Position numbers and translations under genes: made by a program
Source of the DNA: Pseudomonadota bacterium
GTDB lineage: Bacteria > Pseudomonadota > Alphaproteobacteria > Rhizobiales > JAKPQE01
Direction of reading: 5' to 3'
Length of the DNA: 64,000 nucleotides
NCBI GenBank assembly: GCA_029572955.1
Contig: JAKPQE010000113.1
Coordinates: forward strand, 62,001 to 126,000
Part shown: positions 1-10,835 of the stretch, piece by piece
Layout of the letters: each line of letters starts with the position of its first letter
How positions within the stretch are numbered: the stretch's first letter is position 1
The notes under the pieces: generated by a model
Told to the model about the DNA's origin: nothing
Database searches by the model: none
What the model saw: the letters and a program-made list of their open reading frames with translations, nothing else

Positions 1-845
1 TTGCCGTGACGGTCGACCGTGGTCACCGTCTTTTCCAGCGGAATGCCGAGCTTTTTGGCCGATCCGTCGATGATGCGCCGGTTCGCCTGGTGCGGCACGA
101 ACCAGTCGACGTCGCCGGCCGAGGTGCCGGTCGCGGCGAACGCATCCTCGATCACGTCGGTGATCATGCCGACGGCATGGCGGAAGACTTCCTTTCCTTC
201 CATGCGCAGATGGCCGACCGTGCGGGTCGAGGACGGGCCGCCGTCGACGAAGAGCTTTTCCTTGTGGCGGCCGTCGGAGCGCAGATGGCAGGTGAGGATG
301 CCGCGGTCGGCGGTGGTGCCCTCGCCTTCGGCGGCCTCGAGCACGATGGCGCCGGCGCCGTCGCCGAAGAGCACGCAGGTCGTGCGGTCGTCCCAGTCGA
401 GGATGCGCGAGAAGGTCTCGGCGCCGATGACGAGGACCCGGCGGGCCTGGCCGGCGCGGATGAAATTGTCCGCCGTCGTCAGCGCGAAGACGAAGCCCGA
501 GCAGACCGCCTGCAGGTCGAAGGCGGCGCCAGTGGTGATGCCGAGGCCGGCCTGCACGGCGCAGGCCGTCGCCGGGAAGGTGTTGTCCGGCGTCGAGGTA
601 CCGACGATGATGAGGTCGATGCTCTCCGGCTCGATGCCGGCGGCGGCGATCGCCTTCTTCGCGGCGGCGAGCGCGAGATCGGAGGTGCACTCCTTCTCGG
701 CCGCGATGTGGCGCTCCTTGATGCCGGTGCGCTGCTGGATCCACTCGTCGGTGGTGTCCACCATGGCGGCGAGATCGTGATTGGTGAGGGTTCGAGCCGG
801 CAGGTAGCTGCCGATGCCACGCACGACGGATCTGATGACGGTCAC
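1..845 (-). CDS. fabH: 3-oxoacyl-ACP synthase III (FabH), C-terminus cut off
   Basis: Condensing enzyme that starts fatty acid synthesis from acetyl-CoA and malonyl-ACP in the cytoplasm. I read 281 codons before the window edge. The chain opens with a GTG that overlaps the plsX stop (GTGA), so plsX and fabH are translationally coupled. Visible landmarks are the nucleophile in AVCSGF (about residue 113), the histidine in PHQAN, and the start of the HGNTSAA asparagine motif, where the window ends. Roughly 45 residues are missing. plsX-fabH is the standard alphaproteobacterial order. Identity is secure; only the truncation by the edge is unusual. Confidence 0.95.
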   Translation of the reverse strand, partial: MTVIRSVVRGIGSYLPARTLTNHDLAAMVDTTDEWIQQRTGIKERHIAAEKECTSDLALAAAKKAIAAAGIEPESIDLIIVGTSTPDNTFPATACAVQAGLGITTGAAFDLQAVCSGFVFALTTADNFIRAGQARRVLVIGAETFSRILDWDDRTTCVLFGDGAGAIVLEAAEGEGTTADRGILTCHLRSDGRHKEKLFVDGGPSSTRTVGHLRMEGKEVFRHAVGMITDVIEDAFAATGTSAGDVDWFVPHQANRRIIDGSAKKLGIPLEKTVTTVDRHG

Positions 846-1909
846 TGGTTCCCCGCTTGGGCAGCCGCGGCATCGGGATGGAACCCGGCGCGATGATAGA
901 GGCTGAGATCGGCCGCGATCTTGGCGAGGAGATCGTTGCGGACCATGTCGTAGCCGACGTCGACGGCCGCCGCGAAGCCTTCCGCGTCGGTGCCGCCATG
1001 GCTCTTGATGACGATGCCGTTGAGGCCGAGGAAGACGCCGCCGTTGGAACGGCGCGGATCGAGCTTTTCCTTCAGGGCGTTGAAGGCGGAACGGGCAAAG
1101 AGATAGCCGATCCGGGCCATCAGCGTGCGCTGCATCGCGCTGCGCAGGAGGGCGGCGAACTGCTTGGCGGTGCCCTCGGCGGTCTTCAGCGCGATGTTGC
1201 CGGAAAAGCCCTCGGTCACCACCACGTCGACGACGCCCTTGCCGATGTCGTCGCCCTCGACGAAGCCGTGATAGTCGATGCTCGGCAGGTTCGCTTCGCG
1301 CAGGATGCGGCCGGCGGTGCGCACTTCCTCGAGGCCCTTGACCTCCTCGACGCCGATATTGAGCAGGCCGACGGTCGGCCGCTCGACGTCGAACAGGGCG
1401 CGCGCCATGGCGCCGCCCATCATGGCGAAATCGATGAGCTGCTGGGCGTCGGCGCCGATCGTGGCGCCCATGTCGAGCACGACGCTCTCGCCGCGCATCG
1501 TCGGCCAGATCGCGGCGATCGCCGGGCGCTCGATATTGGCCATCGTGCGCAGGCAGAATTTCGACATCGCCATCAGCGCGCCGGTGTTGCCGGCCGAGAC
1601 GCAGACGTCGGCCTCGCCGGTCTTCGTCGCCTCGATCGCCCGCCACATGCTCGAGCGCCAGCGGCCATGGCGCAGCGCCTGGCTCGGCTTGTCGTCCATG
1701 CGCACGGTGACGTCGCAGTGGCGGAATTCGGAGGCGGCGGCAAGGCGCGGATATTTCTCGAGGACCGGCAGGACCTCCGCCTCGTCGCCGAAGAGCACGA
1801 AGCGGACGCCGGGATGGCGGGTCAGCGCGATATCGCAGCCGGGCAGAACCATCGCCGGTCCGGCGTCACCGCCCATCGCGTCGATGGATATCGTTACCCG
1901 ATCCGCCAT
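842..1909 (-). CDS. plsX: Phosphate acyltransferase PlsX
   Basis: Peripheral membrane enzyme that converts acyl-ACP and phosphate to acyl-phosphate, the acyl donor for PlsY in phospholipid synthesis. The 355-residue product is full length, begins [15 protein letters not shown] and carries the family motifs SAGNTGALM and GFSGNIALK. It starts with ATG and its stop overlaps the fabH GTG. The preceding gene encodes a DUF177 protein; rpmF, which often lies between them, is not present in the 189-bp gap. The context fits envelope lipid synthesis. Confidence 0.96.
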   Translation of the reverse strand: MADRVTISIDAMGGDAGPAMVLPGCDIALTRHPGVRFVLFGDEAEVLPVLEKYPRLAAASEFRHCDVTVRMDDKPSQALRHGRWRSSMWRAIEATKTGEADVCVSAGNTGALMAMSKFCLRTMANIERPAIAAIWPTMRGESVVLDMGATIGADAQQLIDFAMMGGAMARALFDVERPTVGLLNIGVEEVKGLEEVRTAGRILREANLPSIDYHGFVEGDDIGKGVVDVVVTEGFSGNIALKTAEGTAKQFAALLRSAMQRTLMARIGYLFARSAFNALKEKLDPRRSNGGVFLGLNGIVIKSHGGTDAEGFAAAVDVGYDMVRNDLLAKIAADLSLYHRAGFHPDAAAAQAGNQ

Positions 1910-2098
1910 GGCCCCTTTCCGATCGACCCGTCTTCGTCGGAGCCTGCACGCAGCCGTCGAGACGGCTCGCAGACCTTCCGAAATCGCGTGGAAGATACCC
2001 GTTTCGTCCCGTCAGACAACCGGAATCTTGTCCCGCCGAGATGCGCAGAGTGCGGCTGCCCCGTCGCGGCGATCGCTGCCGGGAGCGCGCGTCCGCGG

Positions 2099-2677
2099 CT
2101 AGTCCTTGCCGTCCGGCTGCTGCCCCTTCAGCGCTTTGAGGACGGAAAACGGCGAGGTCGCGGACGCCACGACGTCCTCGTCGGCCTCTGCCCCCTCCTC
2201 CTCGTCGGCGATCACGACATAGTCGATGCCGGCCTTGCGCGGATAGGGATCGAGGCCGAGCGCCAGGTGTTCGACGACGAGCGCGCCGAGATCGACGGAC
2301 TTGCCGGTGAACGGTTCCGGCGGATCGGTCTCGTCGTGGCCGATGTCGAGTTCGGGCGCGGGCTTCGGCAGACCGCCCTCGCCTTCCGGCAGAAAGCGCG
2401 CCTCGATCTCCTCGTGCACGGTCTCGGGCACCGGCTCGAGGGTGACGCCGCAGGCCTGCGTCACCTCGGCGTCGAGCGTGCCGACGGCCTTGAGACCGCT
2501 GCGGCGCCAGCGCGTGACGGCAAGCGTCGCGCTCAGCTTCTCGACGGAGAGGACGCCGAGATCGGCGGCGAGCGCGGCGCGCTCCTCCGGGCTCGCCTCG
2601 ATGTTCAGGACCGTGCCGGTCGGCGTCAGCGTGCCGACATCGACGGGACGCGAGAGCGGGGTCGCGGTATCGCTCAT
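2099..2677 (-). CDS. DUF177 (YceD-like) protein
   Basis: A 192-residue acidic cytoplasmic protein of the DUF177/YceD family, recognisable from its position before plsX, the RWRRSGLKAVGTLDAEVTQ core, a single CGVTLEPV segment and the acidic tail. YceD proteins have been linked to 23S rRNA accumulation in plants and bacteria, but the biochemical role is unknown to me. Its ATG overlaps the stop of the upstream chaperone gene by four bases (ATGA), so the two are co-translated. rpmF, the usual partner in other bacteria, is absent here. Confidence 0.85.
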   Translation of the reverse strand: MSDTATPLSRPVDVGTLTPTGTVLNIEASPEERAALAADLGVLSVEKLSATLAVTRWRRSGLKAVGTLDAEVTQACGVTLEPVPETVHEEIEARFLPEGEGGLPKPAPELDIGHDETDPPEPFTGKSVDLGALVVEHLALGLDPYPRKAGIDYVVIADEEEGAEADEDVVASATSPFSVLKALKGQQPDGKD

Positions 2678-3237
2678 TCGGTTTCTCCCGGGCCGGCCGG
2701 CGCGAAGGCGTCCGGATCCGGCAGATCGAACCGCCCGGCGAGCACCGCCTCGAGCGGCTGGCCGGCAAGGCCCGTCGCGGCGGCGCGGGCATAGCGGGCG
2801 AGCGCCGCCGCCTCCTCGCCCGAACCATGGCCGCCATGGACATTGCGCCCGATCGCCTCGGCAAGGGCGGCATCGTCGCCGGCGACAAGCGCGGCGTCAT
2901 AGGCGGCCGTGCGGCCATAGAAGCCCTGTGCCATCTTCTTGATGCGCTTGGGGACGGCGAGATCGCCGACGCCGAGTTCGCGCAGGCTGTCGTCCATGTC
3001 GGCAAAGAAGATGTCGAAAACGGCCTGTCCACGGGCGGCGGCGGCCTCGCCCGCGTCCTTCAGGCGGTGGAGCACGAGGAAGACGTGCAGCACCAGGAGG
3101 TCGAAGCGACCCTCGACCGTGTCGGCAACGCCGAAACTGGTGTAGAATGCCGGCAGACGCGCCTGCTCGACGAGCCGGACATAGATGTCGCGGGCGGCGG
3201 CGTCGGCGGTTTTGCGGCGGAACAGGCGGGCGAACAT
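2674..3237 (-). CDS. Ubiquinol-cytochrome c chaperone (CBP3/UQCC1 family)
   Basis: A 187-residue protein with the family landmarks YTSFGVADTVEGRFDLL, HVFLVLHRL, a VFDIFFADMDDSLRELGVGD stretch and GRTAAYDAAL. Its mitochondrial relatives assist cytochrome b maturation in the bc1 complex; a similar role at the inner membrane is an inference. The gene is the first of the minus-strand group CBP3-DUF177-plsX-fabH and overlaps DUF177 by ATGA. The 272 bp upstream is shared with the divergent bamE gene and should hold both promoters. Confidence 0.88.
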   Translation of the reverse strand: MFARLFRRKTADAAARDIYVRLVEQARLPAFYTSFGVADTVEGRFDLLVLHVFLVLHRLKDAGEAAAARGQAVFDIFFADMDDSLRELGVGDLAVPKRIKKMAQGFYGRTAAYDAALVAGDDAALAEAIGRNVHGGHGSGEEAAALARYARAAATGLAGQPLEAVLAGRFDLPDPDAFAPAGPGETE

Positions 3238-3509
3238 ATTGCTGCCGGAATGCTGGTGTTCTCGGTTGCCCCGAGCGGCGTCCTGGACTCGGCCTTGTCA
3301 CCTATCGCAGGATCGGGCAAAAGCCAAGCGGCGGCACGAACCGCAACAGTCCCGGCGCGGCGGCGCGACGGGCGGACGGCCGAAAGGAAAGGGAAAGCCT
3401 TTTGGCCGATGGTTGGAATGGCCTTTCGTCCGCGCGCACGGGCGGAAAGCCAGCGTGGGGAACCGGGAGACGGCAGGTGCCGGTCCCGGCTTGAGGAGGC
3501 CGATCAGTA

Positions 3510-3971
3510 ATGCGTCATTCGACTTCGAAACTCACCTTGCGCGCCGCGACCGCGCTGTCTCTGGTGCTCGCCGCCGGCCTTGGCGGTTGCGTCACGACCG
3601 AGACGCAGCAGCACGGCTACGTGGTGTCCGAGAACGCGCTCGAGCAGGTGCCGGTCGGCTCCAGCCGCGAACAGGTGATGATCGTCCTCGGCTCGCCCTC
3701 GACGACGGCGACGATCGGCAACGAGGTGTTCTACTACATCTCGCAGAAGCGCGTGCGCAACGCCGCCTTCATGAAGGACAAGATTGTCGAGCAGCGCGTC
3801 GTCGCGGTCTATTTCGACGCCGACGGCCGCGTCGAGCGCGTCGCCGACTACGGCCTGAAGGACGGCAAGGTGTTCGACTTCATCAGCCGCTCGACGCCGA
3901 CCTCCGGCAAGGACCTCAACTTCCTGTCGCAGATCCTGCAGGGCCTCGGCCGCGGCTCGCCGTTCGGTTGA
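3510..3971 (+). CDS. bamE: Outer membrane assembly lipoprotein BamE (OmlA/SmpA)
   Basis: A 153-residue lipoprotein of the BAM complex, which inserts beta-barrel proteins into the outer membrane. The signal peptide ends in a lipobox with Cys27 (LGGC). The mature part has the BamE signature: VPVGSSREQVMIVLGSP, then FYYISQK and the VAVYFDADGRV strand, ending in a LGRGSPFG tail. A GAGGAGG ribosome site lies about ten bases before the ATG. It is divergent from the bc1 chaperone gene and followed by a clear hairpin terminator. Confidence 0.92.
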   Translation: MRHSTSKLTLRAATALSLVLAAGLGGCVTTETQQHGYVVSENALEQVPVGSSREQVMIVLGSPSTTATIGNEVFYYISQKRVRNAAFMKDKIVEQRVVAVYFDADGRVERVADYGLKDGKVFDFISRSTPTSGKDLNFLSQILQGLGRGSPFG

Positions 3972-4000
3972 TCGGACGATCCGCTTCCCGGGTTTTTCGG

Positions 4001-4030
4001 ACGGCGCCCCCTGCGGGCGCCGTTCTTCGT
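4001..4030 (+). terminator. Terminator after bamE
   Basis: Perfect 8-bp stem ACGGCGCC/GGCGCCGT at 4001-4008 and 4016-4023 with a 7-base loop, followed by a T-rich TCTTCGTTTC stretch. Confidence 0.65.
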
Positions 4031-4118
4031 TTCGGGCGCCTGCCCGACAATCATGGCGGCAGAACCGGTTCTCGGTCTTGCATCCTTGTCATGACGCAAC
4101 AGGGTTCGGAGGCGTGTC

Positions 4119-4559
4119 ATGGCACAGATCGGCCGGCGGCAGTTTCTTCTCGTGGCGACGGCGGCGCTCATCCTGCCCGGGGCGGCGCTGGCACGGCCCT
4201 ATACGCCGCCGCGCGGCTCGGCCGAGCGCAAGGCGATCCTCGATGCGCTGCGGCCGCGGGTCGAGCGCGAAATCGGCGCGCCGGTCGAGTTCGTCGTCGA
4301 CACGATCCGCATCGACGGCGACTGGGCTTTCGTTTCCGTGACGCCGCAGCGCCCGGGCGGGCGGCCGATCGACTGGGCGCGGACCAAATGGGCCGATGCC
4401 TGGCGGGCCGATTTCATGAGCGACGTGGTCCAGACGCTGTTCCGGCGCAAGGGCCGGGGCTGGCGGATGGTCGAGTTCGCCTTCGGGCCGACCGACGTGC
4501 CGTGGTGGTCGTGGAAGACGACCTACGGCCTGCCGGAATCGTTCTTCATGGGCCGCTGA
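4119..4559 (+). CDS. Secreted protein with twin-arginine-like signal, function unknown
   Basis: A 146-residue protein starting MAQIGRRQFLLVATAAL, with RRQFLL followed by a hydrophobic run and an ALA cleavage site near residue 25, so export by Tat is possible. The mature domain is about 120 residues and reads as an alternating strand/helix fold (VEFVVDTIRIDGDWAFVSV, then FRRKGRGWRMVEFAFG). I do not recognise a named family. The start at 4119 is preferred to an upstream in-frame ATG in another frame because it opens exactly at the signal. It shares a bidirectional terminator with hppA. Confidence 0.7.
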   Translation: MAQIGRRQFLLVATAALILPGAALARPYTPPRGSAERKAILDALRPRVEREIGAPVEFVVDTIRIDGDWAFVSVTPQRPGGRPIDWARTKWADAWRADFMSDVVQTLFRRKGRGWRMVEFAFGPTDVPWWSWKTTYGLPESFFMGR

Positions 4560-4577
4560 GTTTTCGCCGCAAAGAAA

Positions 4578-4607
4578 AAGCCCCGCGGTGTCGCCACCGC
4601 GGGGCTT
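4578..4607. terminator. Bidirectional terminator between two convergent genes
   Basis: A perfect 13-bp stem (AAGCCCCGCGGTG and its complement) with a 4-base loop, A-run on the left and T-run on the right, so it can stop transcription from both the plus gene ending at 4559 and hppA on the minus strand. Confidence 0.85.
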
Positions 4608-4631
4608 TCGTCTTGTCGGATCGTTCGTCGA

Positions 4632-6770
4632 TCAGCCGCCGTGCGCGAGGATCGCGAGCAGCAGCAGGGCGACGATGTTGGTGATCTTGATCATCGGGTT
4701 GACGGCCGGGCCGGCGGTGTCCTTGTACGGATCGCCGACGGTGTCACCGGTGACCGAGGCCTTGTGCGCCTCCGAGCCCTTCAGGTGCTTGACGCCGTCC
4801 TTGTCGACGAAACCGTCCTCGAAGGACTTCTTGGCGTTGTCCCAGGCGCCGCCGCCGGCCGTCATCGAGATGGCGACGAAGAGGCCGGTGACGATGACGC
4901 CGAGCAGCATCGCGCCGAGGGCCGAGAAGGCCTCCGACTTGCCGGCGATCGCATAGACGACGAAGAAGCAGACGATCGGCGAGAGCACCGGCAGCAGCGA
5001 CGGAATCACCATCTCCTTGATCGCGGCGCGGGTCAGCATGTCGACCGCGCGACCGTAATCGGGCCGCTCGGTGCCGGCCATGATGCCCGGCTTCTCGCGG
5101 AACTGGCGACGCACTTCCTCGACGACGGCGCCACCGGCGCGGCCGACGGCGGTCATGCCCATGCCGCCGAAGAGATACGGCAGGAGGCCGCCGAAGAGCA
5201 GGCCGACCACGACGTAGGGGTTCGACAGCGAGAAGTCGACCGTGACGCCCTCGAAGAACGAGCCCGGAGCCGCGTTCTGCGCGAAGAAGGCGATGTCCGA
5301 GGTATAGGCCGCGAACAGCACCAGGGCGCCGAGACCGGCAGAGCCGATGGCGTAGCCCTTGGTGACCGCCTTCGTGGTGTTGCCGACGGCGTCGAGAGCG
5401 TCGGTGGTGACGCGCACTTCCTTCGGCAGGTCGGCCATTTCGGCAATGCCGCCGGCATTGTCGGTGACCGGGCCGAAAGCGTCGAGGGCGACGACCATGC
5501 CGGCGAGCGCCAGCATCGTGGTGACCGCGATGGCGATGCCGAACAGGCCGGCGAGCTTGAAGGCGATGATGATGCCGGCGACGATGACGAGAGCCGGCAG
5601 AGCGGTCGCTTCGAGCGAGACGGCGAGGCCCTGGATGACGTTGGTGCCGTGACCGGTGACCGAGGCCTGGGCGATCGAGCGGACCGGGCGGAAGCCGACG
5701 CCGGTGTAGTACTCGGTGACCCAGATGATGAGGCCGGTCACGCCGAGGCCGACGAGGCCGCAGTAGAACAGGTGACGGCCGGTGAAGGTCAGGCCATTGG
5801 CGGTGGTGAACTCGCTCGAGCCGCCGAGCCAGCCCCAGATGATCGCGGCGAGCGCGACGGCCGAGAGCACGGCGGTGGCGATGAAGCCCTTGTAGAGGGC
5901 GCCCATGATCGAGTTGTTGGCACCGAGCTTGACGAAGAACGTGCCGATGATCGAGGTGATGACGCAGCTCGCGCCGATGGCGAGCGGCAGGACCATCAGG
6001 TTCACCGCGACGTCGGCGGTAAAGAAGATCGAGGCCAGCACCATGGTGGCGACGACGGTCACCGCGTAGGTCTCGAAGAGGTCGGCGGCCATGCCGGCGC
6101 AGTCGCCGACATTGTCGCCGACATTGTCGGCGATCGTCGCCGGGTTGCGCGGATCGTCCTCGGGAATGCCGGCTTCGACCTTGCCGACGAGATCGCCGCC
6201 GACATCCGCACCCTTGGTGAAGATGCCGCCGCCGAGACGGGCGAAGATCGAGATCAGCGAGGCGCCGAAGCCGAGGGCGACGAGCGCGTCGATGACCGCA
6301 CGGCTGGTCGGCTCGAGGCCGAACATGGTGGTCAGCACCGTGAAGTAGACGGCAACGCCGAGAAGGGCGAGACCGGCAACGAGAAGGCCGGTGATCGCGC
6401 CCGACTTGAAGGCGATCTCGAGGCCGGCGCCGAGCGACTGGGAGGCCGCCTGGGCGGTACGGACGTTGGCGCGCACCGAAACCAACATGCCGATGAAGCC
6501 GGCCGCACCCGAGAGGATCGCGCCGATGGCGAAGCCGACCGCGGCCAGACCGCCAAGGAGGAACCAGGCGGCGACGAACACCACGACGCCGACGATGGCG
6601 ATGGTGGTGTACTGGCGCGAGAGATAGGCCGTCGCGCCTTCACGGATCGCGGCCGCAATCTCTTGCATGCGCGCGTTGCCGGCATCGGCGGCCATGACCG
6701 ACCGGATGGCCCACACGCCATATACGATCGACAGCGCCCCGCAGGCGATGATCACCCAAAGTGTGTTCAT
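4632..6770 (-). CDS. hppA: Membrane-bound proton-translocating pyrophosphatase
   Basis: A 712-residue integral membrane enzyme that couples pyrophosphate hydrolysis to proton export. The [11 protein letters not shown] pyrophosphate-binding motif and the [12 protein letters not shown] block are present, with about 16 hydrophobic segments. The segment [14 protein letters not shown] carries Lys and Thr where potassium-dependent enzymes have Ala and Gly, so this is the potassium-independent, proton-pumping type. The start at MNTLWVII is chosen because AGGAAAC lies eight bases upstream; the frame remains open for 75 more codons but without signal or conservation. It is monocistronic with a strong terminator. 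Confidence 0.96.
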   Translation of the reverse strand: MNTLWVIIACGALSIVYGVWAIRSVMAADAGNARMQEIAAAIREGATAYLSRQYTTIAIVGVVVFVAAWFLLGGLAAVGFAIGAILSGAAGFIGMLVSVRANVRTAQAASQSLGAGLEIAFKSGAITGLLVAGLALLGVAVYFTVLTTMFGLEPTSRAVIDALVALGFGASLISIFARLGGGIFTKGADVGGDLVGKVEAGIPEDDPRNPATIADNVGDNVGDCAGMAADLFETYAVTVVATMVLASIFFTADVAVNLMVLPLAIGASCVITSIIGTFFVKLGANNSIMGALYKGFIATAVLSAVALAAIIWGWLGGSSEFTTANGLTFTGRHLFYCGLVGLGVTGLIIWVTEYYTGVGFRPVRSIAQASVTGHGTNVIQGLAVSLEATALPALVIVAGIIIAFKLAGLFGIAIAVTTMLALAGMVVALDAFGPVTDNAGGIAEMADLPKEVRVTTDALDAVGNTTKAVTKGYAIGSAGLGALVLFAAYTSDIAFFAQNAAPGSFFEGVTVDFSLSNPYVVVGLLFGGLLPYLFGGMGMTAVGRAGGAVVEEVRRQFREKPGIMAGTERPDYGRAVDMLTRAAIKEMVIPSLLPVLSPIVCFFVVYAIAGKSEAFSALGAMLLGVIVTGLFVAISMTAGGGAWDNAKKSFEDGFVDKDGVKHLKGSEAHKASVTGDTVGDPYKDTAGPAVNPMIKITNIVALLLLAILAHGG

Positions 6771-6957
6771 GAGATCTGTTTCCTGTTGCCCCAACTGTCC
6801 AAAAGATGCCTTGCGAACCGACGCCCGGACATGGCGGCGTGCGGCGAACCGGATTGTTGTTTTTTTGGCATCCCCCCGGCTGGACCGAATTTGTGCCAAA
6901 GAAGCGCCCCCGGCGCAACCGCGCAATAAGGCGGCAACGTGGCTGTTGACTGGCCGA

Positions 6958-8172
6958 TCAACGAATGCGAACCCGCCTGATGCGGCGGCGCACATCGAGC
7001 CAGAGCAGCATGGCGAGGCAGGCGCCGGTGAAGGGGAAGAGCATCCAGTTGATGGCTTCCCAGCCCGAGGCGTCGAGCAATTTGCCGGAGGAAACCGAGG
7101 CGAGCGCGACGAAGGCGAAGACCAGGAAGTCGTTGGTGCCCTGCACCTTGTTGCGCTCCTCCGGGCGATAACAGTCGGTGACCATCGTCGTCGCGCCGAC
7201 GAAGCCGAAATTCCAGCCGACGCCGAGGAGAATCAGCGCCAGCCAGAAATGCATCAGATCGACCCCGGAAAGGGCGACGACGCCGCACCCGGCAAGAAGC
7301 ACAAGACCAGCCATTACAACGGCTTCCTTGCCGAAGCGGGCGATCAGGTGGCCGGTGAAGAAGCTCGGCGCGAACATCGCGATGACGTGCCACTGGATGG
7401 CAAGCGCGGCATCGCCGACCGTGTGGTCGCAGCCGACCATGGCGAGCGGCGCGCCGGTCATGACGAGATTCATCAGCGCATAGGAGGTGATGCCGCAGAT
7501 CGCCGCGACGATGAAGCGGGGCTGGCGGACGATCTCGACGAGCGGTCGGCCGGTGCCGGTCTCGGCGATCGGCCGGGGTGGCGGAATGCGCACGAAGGAG
7601 AGCACCAGCATCGCAAGTGCAGCAACGATTGCCTGCACTGCAAAAGCGCCGGCGAAGGCGATCGGTGCAAAAAGGTCGCGGGTGTAGATGACGAGCTGTG
7701 GACCGATCACGCCCGCCGCGACGCCGCCGGCGAGCACCCAGGAGATCGCCTTGCCGCGAAAGGCGTCCGAAGCGGTGTCGGCGGCGGCGTAGCGGTAGAG
7801 CTGGACGAAGGCGGCGTAGCAGCCGGCGATGAAGGTCGCGAGGGCGAAGAGCCAGAAGTCGGCGATGAAGATCGCCCGCATCGCCGTCAATCCGGCGACG
7901 ATGCCGAGCAGCGAGCCGAGCATGAAGCCGGCGCGCCGGCCGATGCGCCGGGTCAGCATCGAGGCGGGAATCGTCGTCGTCGCCGTGCCGAGCACGAAGC
8001 AGGTGATCGGCAGGGTGGAGAGCGACTTGTCGGCGGCGAGCCAGTGGCCGACGAGGCCGCCGAGGGCGAAGGTGACCGTGCTGTTGGCGCCGCCGAGCGC
8101 CTGGGCGACGGCGAGAATCAGCGCGTTGCGGCGGGCGAGCGCGTCGTCGACGCCGAGATCAGAAGTGCTCAT
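6958..8172 (-). CDS. MFS transporter
   Basis: A 404-residue, 12-segment major facilitator protein. The loop after segment 2 reads [11 protein letters not shown], the usual MFS signature, and a related [13 protein letters not shown] lies in the second half. Substrate cannot be read from the sequence. The start overlaps the 3' end of thiL by 14 bp, so it is the last gene of the rib-nusB-thiL transcription unit. Basic C-terminal tail [10 protein letters not shown]. Confidence 0.85.
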   Translation of the reverse strand: MSTSDLGVDDALARRNALILAVAQALGGANSTVTFALGGLVGHWLAADKSLSTLPITCFVLGTATTTIPASMLTRRIGRRAGFMLGSLLGIVAGLTAMRAIFIADFWLFALATFIAGCYAAFVQLYRYAAADTASDAFRGKAISWVLAGGVAAGVIGPQLVIYTRDLFAPIAFAGAFAVQAIVAALAMLVLSFVRIPPPRPIAETGTGRPLVEIVRQPRFIVAAICGITSYALMNLVMTGAPLAMVGCDHTVGDAALAIQWHVIAMFAPSFFTGHLIARFGKEAVVMAGLVLLAGCGVVALSGVDLMHFWLALILLGVGWNFGFVGATTMVTDCYRPEERNKVQGTNDFLVFAFVALASVSSGKLLDASGWEAINWMLFPFTGACLAMLLWLDVRRRIRRVRIR

Positions 8173-9151
8173 AGCCGGCCTTCTCGAAAGCGATCTCGGC
8201 GCCCTCGCCGTCGAGCAGGCGAACGATGCCGGTATCGGCGGTGATCCGGCCGATCGGCGTCAGCGGCACGCCGGTCGCGGCGGCGGCGGCAACGAGGTCT
8301 TCGACCGCGCCGGCTTCGCAGGTGACGACGATCTCGTAGTCGTCGCCGCCGTCGAGAAGGATCGCGAGGAGCGCCGGATCCCGTTCGAGGGCGACGCGGG
8401 CCGCCGCCGACAGCGGGATCGCGGCGACGTCGAGATCGGCGCCGGTGCCGGCGGCGCGGCAGAGCTTGCCGGTATCGGTGACGAGGCCGTCGGAGACGTC
8501 GATGCCGGCGCGGCCATGGCGGCCAAGCGCCGGGCGCAGACCGAGGCGCGGCCGGGGCAAGAGGTAGCGATCGCAGAGGAAATCGACCTCGCCCGCGGCA
8601 AGGCCGAGCAGCGCGGCTCGGCCCGGGTCCTTGCGGATGAGGAGGCCGAGGGCGGCATCGCCGATAGTACCGGAGACGCAGACGATGTCGCCGGGGCGGG
8701 CGGCGGCGCGCTTCAGCGCCCTGCCCTTCGGCACCGTGCCGAGCGCGGTGATCGAAAGGGTCGTCGGGCCGTCGGTGCGGATGGTGTCGCCGCCGAGGAG
8801 CGTGACGCCGAACTCGGCCTGGTCGGCGGCGAGGCCGGCGGCGAAAGCGGCGAGCCAGTCCTCCGTCCAGTCGGCGGCAAGCGCGATCGTCAGGAGATAG
8901 CCGAGCGGTTCGGCGGCCTTGGCGGCAAGATCGGAGAGATTGACGCGCAGCGCCTTGCGGGCGATCGCATCCGGCGCATCATCGGCAAAGAAGTGGATGC
9001 CGGAGCCGAGGGCATCGGCGGTGACGACGAGCTCGCGGCCGTCCGGGACGGCGAGGACCGCCGTGTCGTCGAGGAGGGAAAGGGCGGCCGGGTCGTGCGC
9101 CAGCGGGGCGAAGAACCGTTCGATCAGCTCGACCTCGCCGGGCCGGGTCAT
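8159..9151 (-). CDS. thiL: Thiamine-monophosphate kinase
   Basis: ATP-dependent kinase forming thiamine diphosphate from thiamine monophosphate. The 330-residue product has the Mg/ATP-binding motifs [23 protein letters not shown] and GGDTIRT, and the C-terminal [15 protein letters not shown] and GGDDYEIVV. The ATG at 9151 overlaps the nusB stop (ATGA). Placement after nusB is standard in Rhizobiales. Confidence 0.95.
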   Translation of the reverse strand: MTRPGEVELIERFFAPLAHDPAALSLLDDTAVLAVPDGRELVVTADALGSGIHFFADDAPDAIARKALRVNLSDLAAKAAEPLGYLLTIALAADWTEDWLAAFAAGLAADQAEFGVTLLGGDTIRTDGPTTLSITALGTVPKGRALKRAAARPGDIVCVSGTIGDAALGLLIRKDPGRAALLGLAAGEVDFLCDRYLLPRPRLGLRPALGRHGRAGIDVSDGLVTDTGKLCRAAGTGADLDVAAIPLSAAARVALERDPALLAILLDGGDDYEIVVTCEAGAVEDLVAAAAATGVPLTPIGRITADTGIVRLLDGEGAEIAFEKAGYEHF

Positions 9152-9684
9152 GCCCCGGTCCCTGCCTGGCCGCCGCCATCCGGTCCGCCCTCGGCGAATT
9201 CGTCGGGACGCAGCTGGCGGGCCAGCGTGTCGAGAACGCCGTTGACCATCCGCGGCTCCTCGCCATCCTCGAAGAAGGCGCGGGCGACCTCGACATATTC
9301 GGAGATGACGACGCGGGCCGGCACGTCGCGGCGCTGCATCAGCTCGAAGCAGCCGGAACGCAGCAGCGCGCGCAGGGTCGCGTCGAGCCGCTTCAACGGC
9401 CAGGCGGCAGTGAGCGCGGCGTGGATGCGCGGATCGATGCGGCGCTGGGCACCGACGACACCGGTCATGATATCGCGGAAGAAATCGGCGTCGGCAGGAA
9501 GATATTCCTCGCCCTCGATCTCGCGACCGAGGCGGAACGCCTCGAACTCGGCCATCACCGAGGCGAGGTCGGCGCCGCCGACATCCATCTGGTAGAGCGC
9601 CTGCACGGCGGCGAGCCGGGCCATGCCCCGCTTGTTGGCGGGACGCGGCGGGCGCCGGTCCGGCTTCTCGTCCTTGCCGCTCAT
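9148..9684 (-). CDS. nusB: Transcription antitermination factor NusB
   Basis: A 178-residue RNA-binding protein of the NusB/E antitermination complex for rRNA transcription. It has the helical core [12 protein letters not shown], the [15 protein letters not shown] segment, and [14 protein letters not shown] near the C-terminus, typical of NusB. Start overlaps the ribH stop and its own stop overlaps thiL start, both as ATGA. Confidence 0.95.
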   Translation of the reverse strand: MSGKDEKPDRRPPRPANKRGMARLAAVQALYQMDVGGADLASVMAEFEAFRLGREIEGEEYLPADADFFRDIMTGVVGAQRRIDPRIHAALTAAWPLKRLDATLRALLRSGCFELMQRRDVPARVVISEYVEVARAFFEDGEEPRMVNGVLDTLARQLRPDEFAEGGPDGGGQAGTGA

Positions 9685-10139
9685 TCGGAAAGTCCAAGCT
9701 CCTCGGCGACGCCGATCATGGCGAGCGCGGCGCGGGCAGCGAAGCCGCCCTTGTTCTTGCCGCCCTCGACGCGGGCGCGGGCCCAGGCCTGGTCGCCGTT
9801 CTCGACGGTCAGGATGCCGTTGCCGACCGCGATGCATTCTTCGATCGCCAGGTCCATGACCGCCCGGGCCGACTCGTTGGCGACGATGTCGTAATGGCTG
9901 GTCTCGCCGCGAATCACGACGCCGAGCAGGACATAGCCGTCGAACTCCTCGCCGCCGGTGCCGGCCGCCTCGAGGGCCATGGCGAGCGCCGCCGGGATTT
10001 CGAGGACGCCCGGCACGGAGACGCGGGTATGGGTCGCGCCCGCCTCGTCGATCGCGGCCACGGCGCCACGGACCAGCTCGTCGGCGAGATCCTCGTAGAA
10101 ACGGGCGTCGATGACGAGAAGATGCGGGCGTTTTGCCAT
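9681..10139 (-). CDS. ribH: 6,7-dimethyl-8-ribityllumazine synthase
   Basis: Penultimate enzyme of riboflavin synthesis. The 152-residue product has the signatures [25 protein letters not shown] and [13 protein letters not shown] start it at [10 protein letters not shown] because a strong AAGGAGG lies eight bases upstream; a longer version with 12 extra residues is open but lacks this. It follows ribE by 80 bp and couples to nusB. Confidence 0.95.
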   Translation of the reverse strand: MAKRPHLLVIDARFYEDLADELVRGAVAAIDEAGATHTRVSVPGVLEIPAALAMALEAAGTGGEEFDGYVLLGVVIRGETSHYDIVANESARAVMDLAIEECIAVGNGILTVENGDQAWARARVEGGKNKGGFAARAALAMIGVAEELGLSE

Positions 10140-10219
10140 TCGTTCGGCCTCCTTCGGGCGATTTGTCGGCCCCACAGACCACGGACCGGGCCGCTTGTCC
10201 AGTGCGGCGCGCCCGGCGC

Positions 10220-10831
10220 TCAGCCGGCGGCGGCCTCGTTGAGGCGCGCGATGTAGCGGGCCATCAGATCGACCTCGAAATTGAGCCGATCGCCGGCGTG
10301 GCGGCCGCCCCAGCTCGTCACCGCGAGGGTGTGCGGGATCAGGAGGATGGTGAAACGGGCGCCATCGACCGAATTGACGGTGAGCGAGGTGCCGTCGAGG
10401 GCGATCGAGCCCTTGGCGGCGACGAATCTGGCAAAGCCCTTCGGCGCCTCGATGGTGAAGCGGGCGCAGCCGTCCTCGTCGTCGCGCGAGACGATGGTGG
10501 CGACGCCGTCGACATGGCCGGTGACGAGGTGGCCGCCCATTTCGTCGCCGAGGGCGAGCGAGCGTTCGAGATTGACCCTGGTGCCGGGCTTCCAGCCGCC
10601 CATCGTCGTGCGATCGAGGGTCTCGACCGAGGCATCGACCGCATACCAGGTGCGGCCGTCGGCGAGCGTCTTCTTCTCGATCACCGTGAGGCAGGCGCCG
10701 GCATGGGCGATCGAGGCGCCGATGGCGATGCCGTCGGCCGGATAGGAACAGGCGATCTCGAGGCGGCAGCCGGCGCCCTGCGGCGTCACGGCGAGGACCT
10801 CGCCGACATCGGTGATAATTCCAGTGAACAT
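10220..10831 (-). CDS. ribE: Riboflavin synthase, alpha subunit
   Basis: A 203-residue enzyme that dismutates two lumazines to riboflavin. It begins [12 protein letters not shown], has two lumazine-binding halves, and the second copy motif GHVDGVATI and [11 protein letters not shown] are present. It lies four bases downstream of ribD. No FMN riboswitch fold was seen upstream of ribD or ribH. Confidence 0.95.
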   Translation of the reverse strand: MFTGIITDVGEVLAVTPQGAGCRLEIACSYPADGIAIGASIAHAGACLTVIEKKTLADGRTWYAVDASVETLDRTTMGGWKPGTRVNLERSLALGDEMGGHLVTGHVDGVATIVSRDDEDGCARFTIEAPKGFARFVAAKGSIALDGTSLTVNSVDGARFTILLIPHTLAVTSWGGRHAGDRLNFEVDLMARYIARLNEAAAG

Positions 10832-10835
10832 CGCT

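Noticed and set aside
4641-6929. A 762-codon open frame opposite hppA
   Set aside because: Asp/Arg/Gly-rich composition typical of the antisense of a membrane protein gene; hppA is unmistakable.
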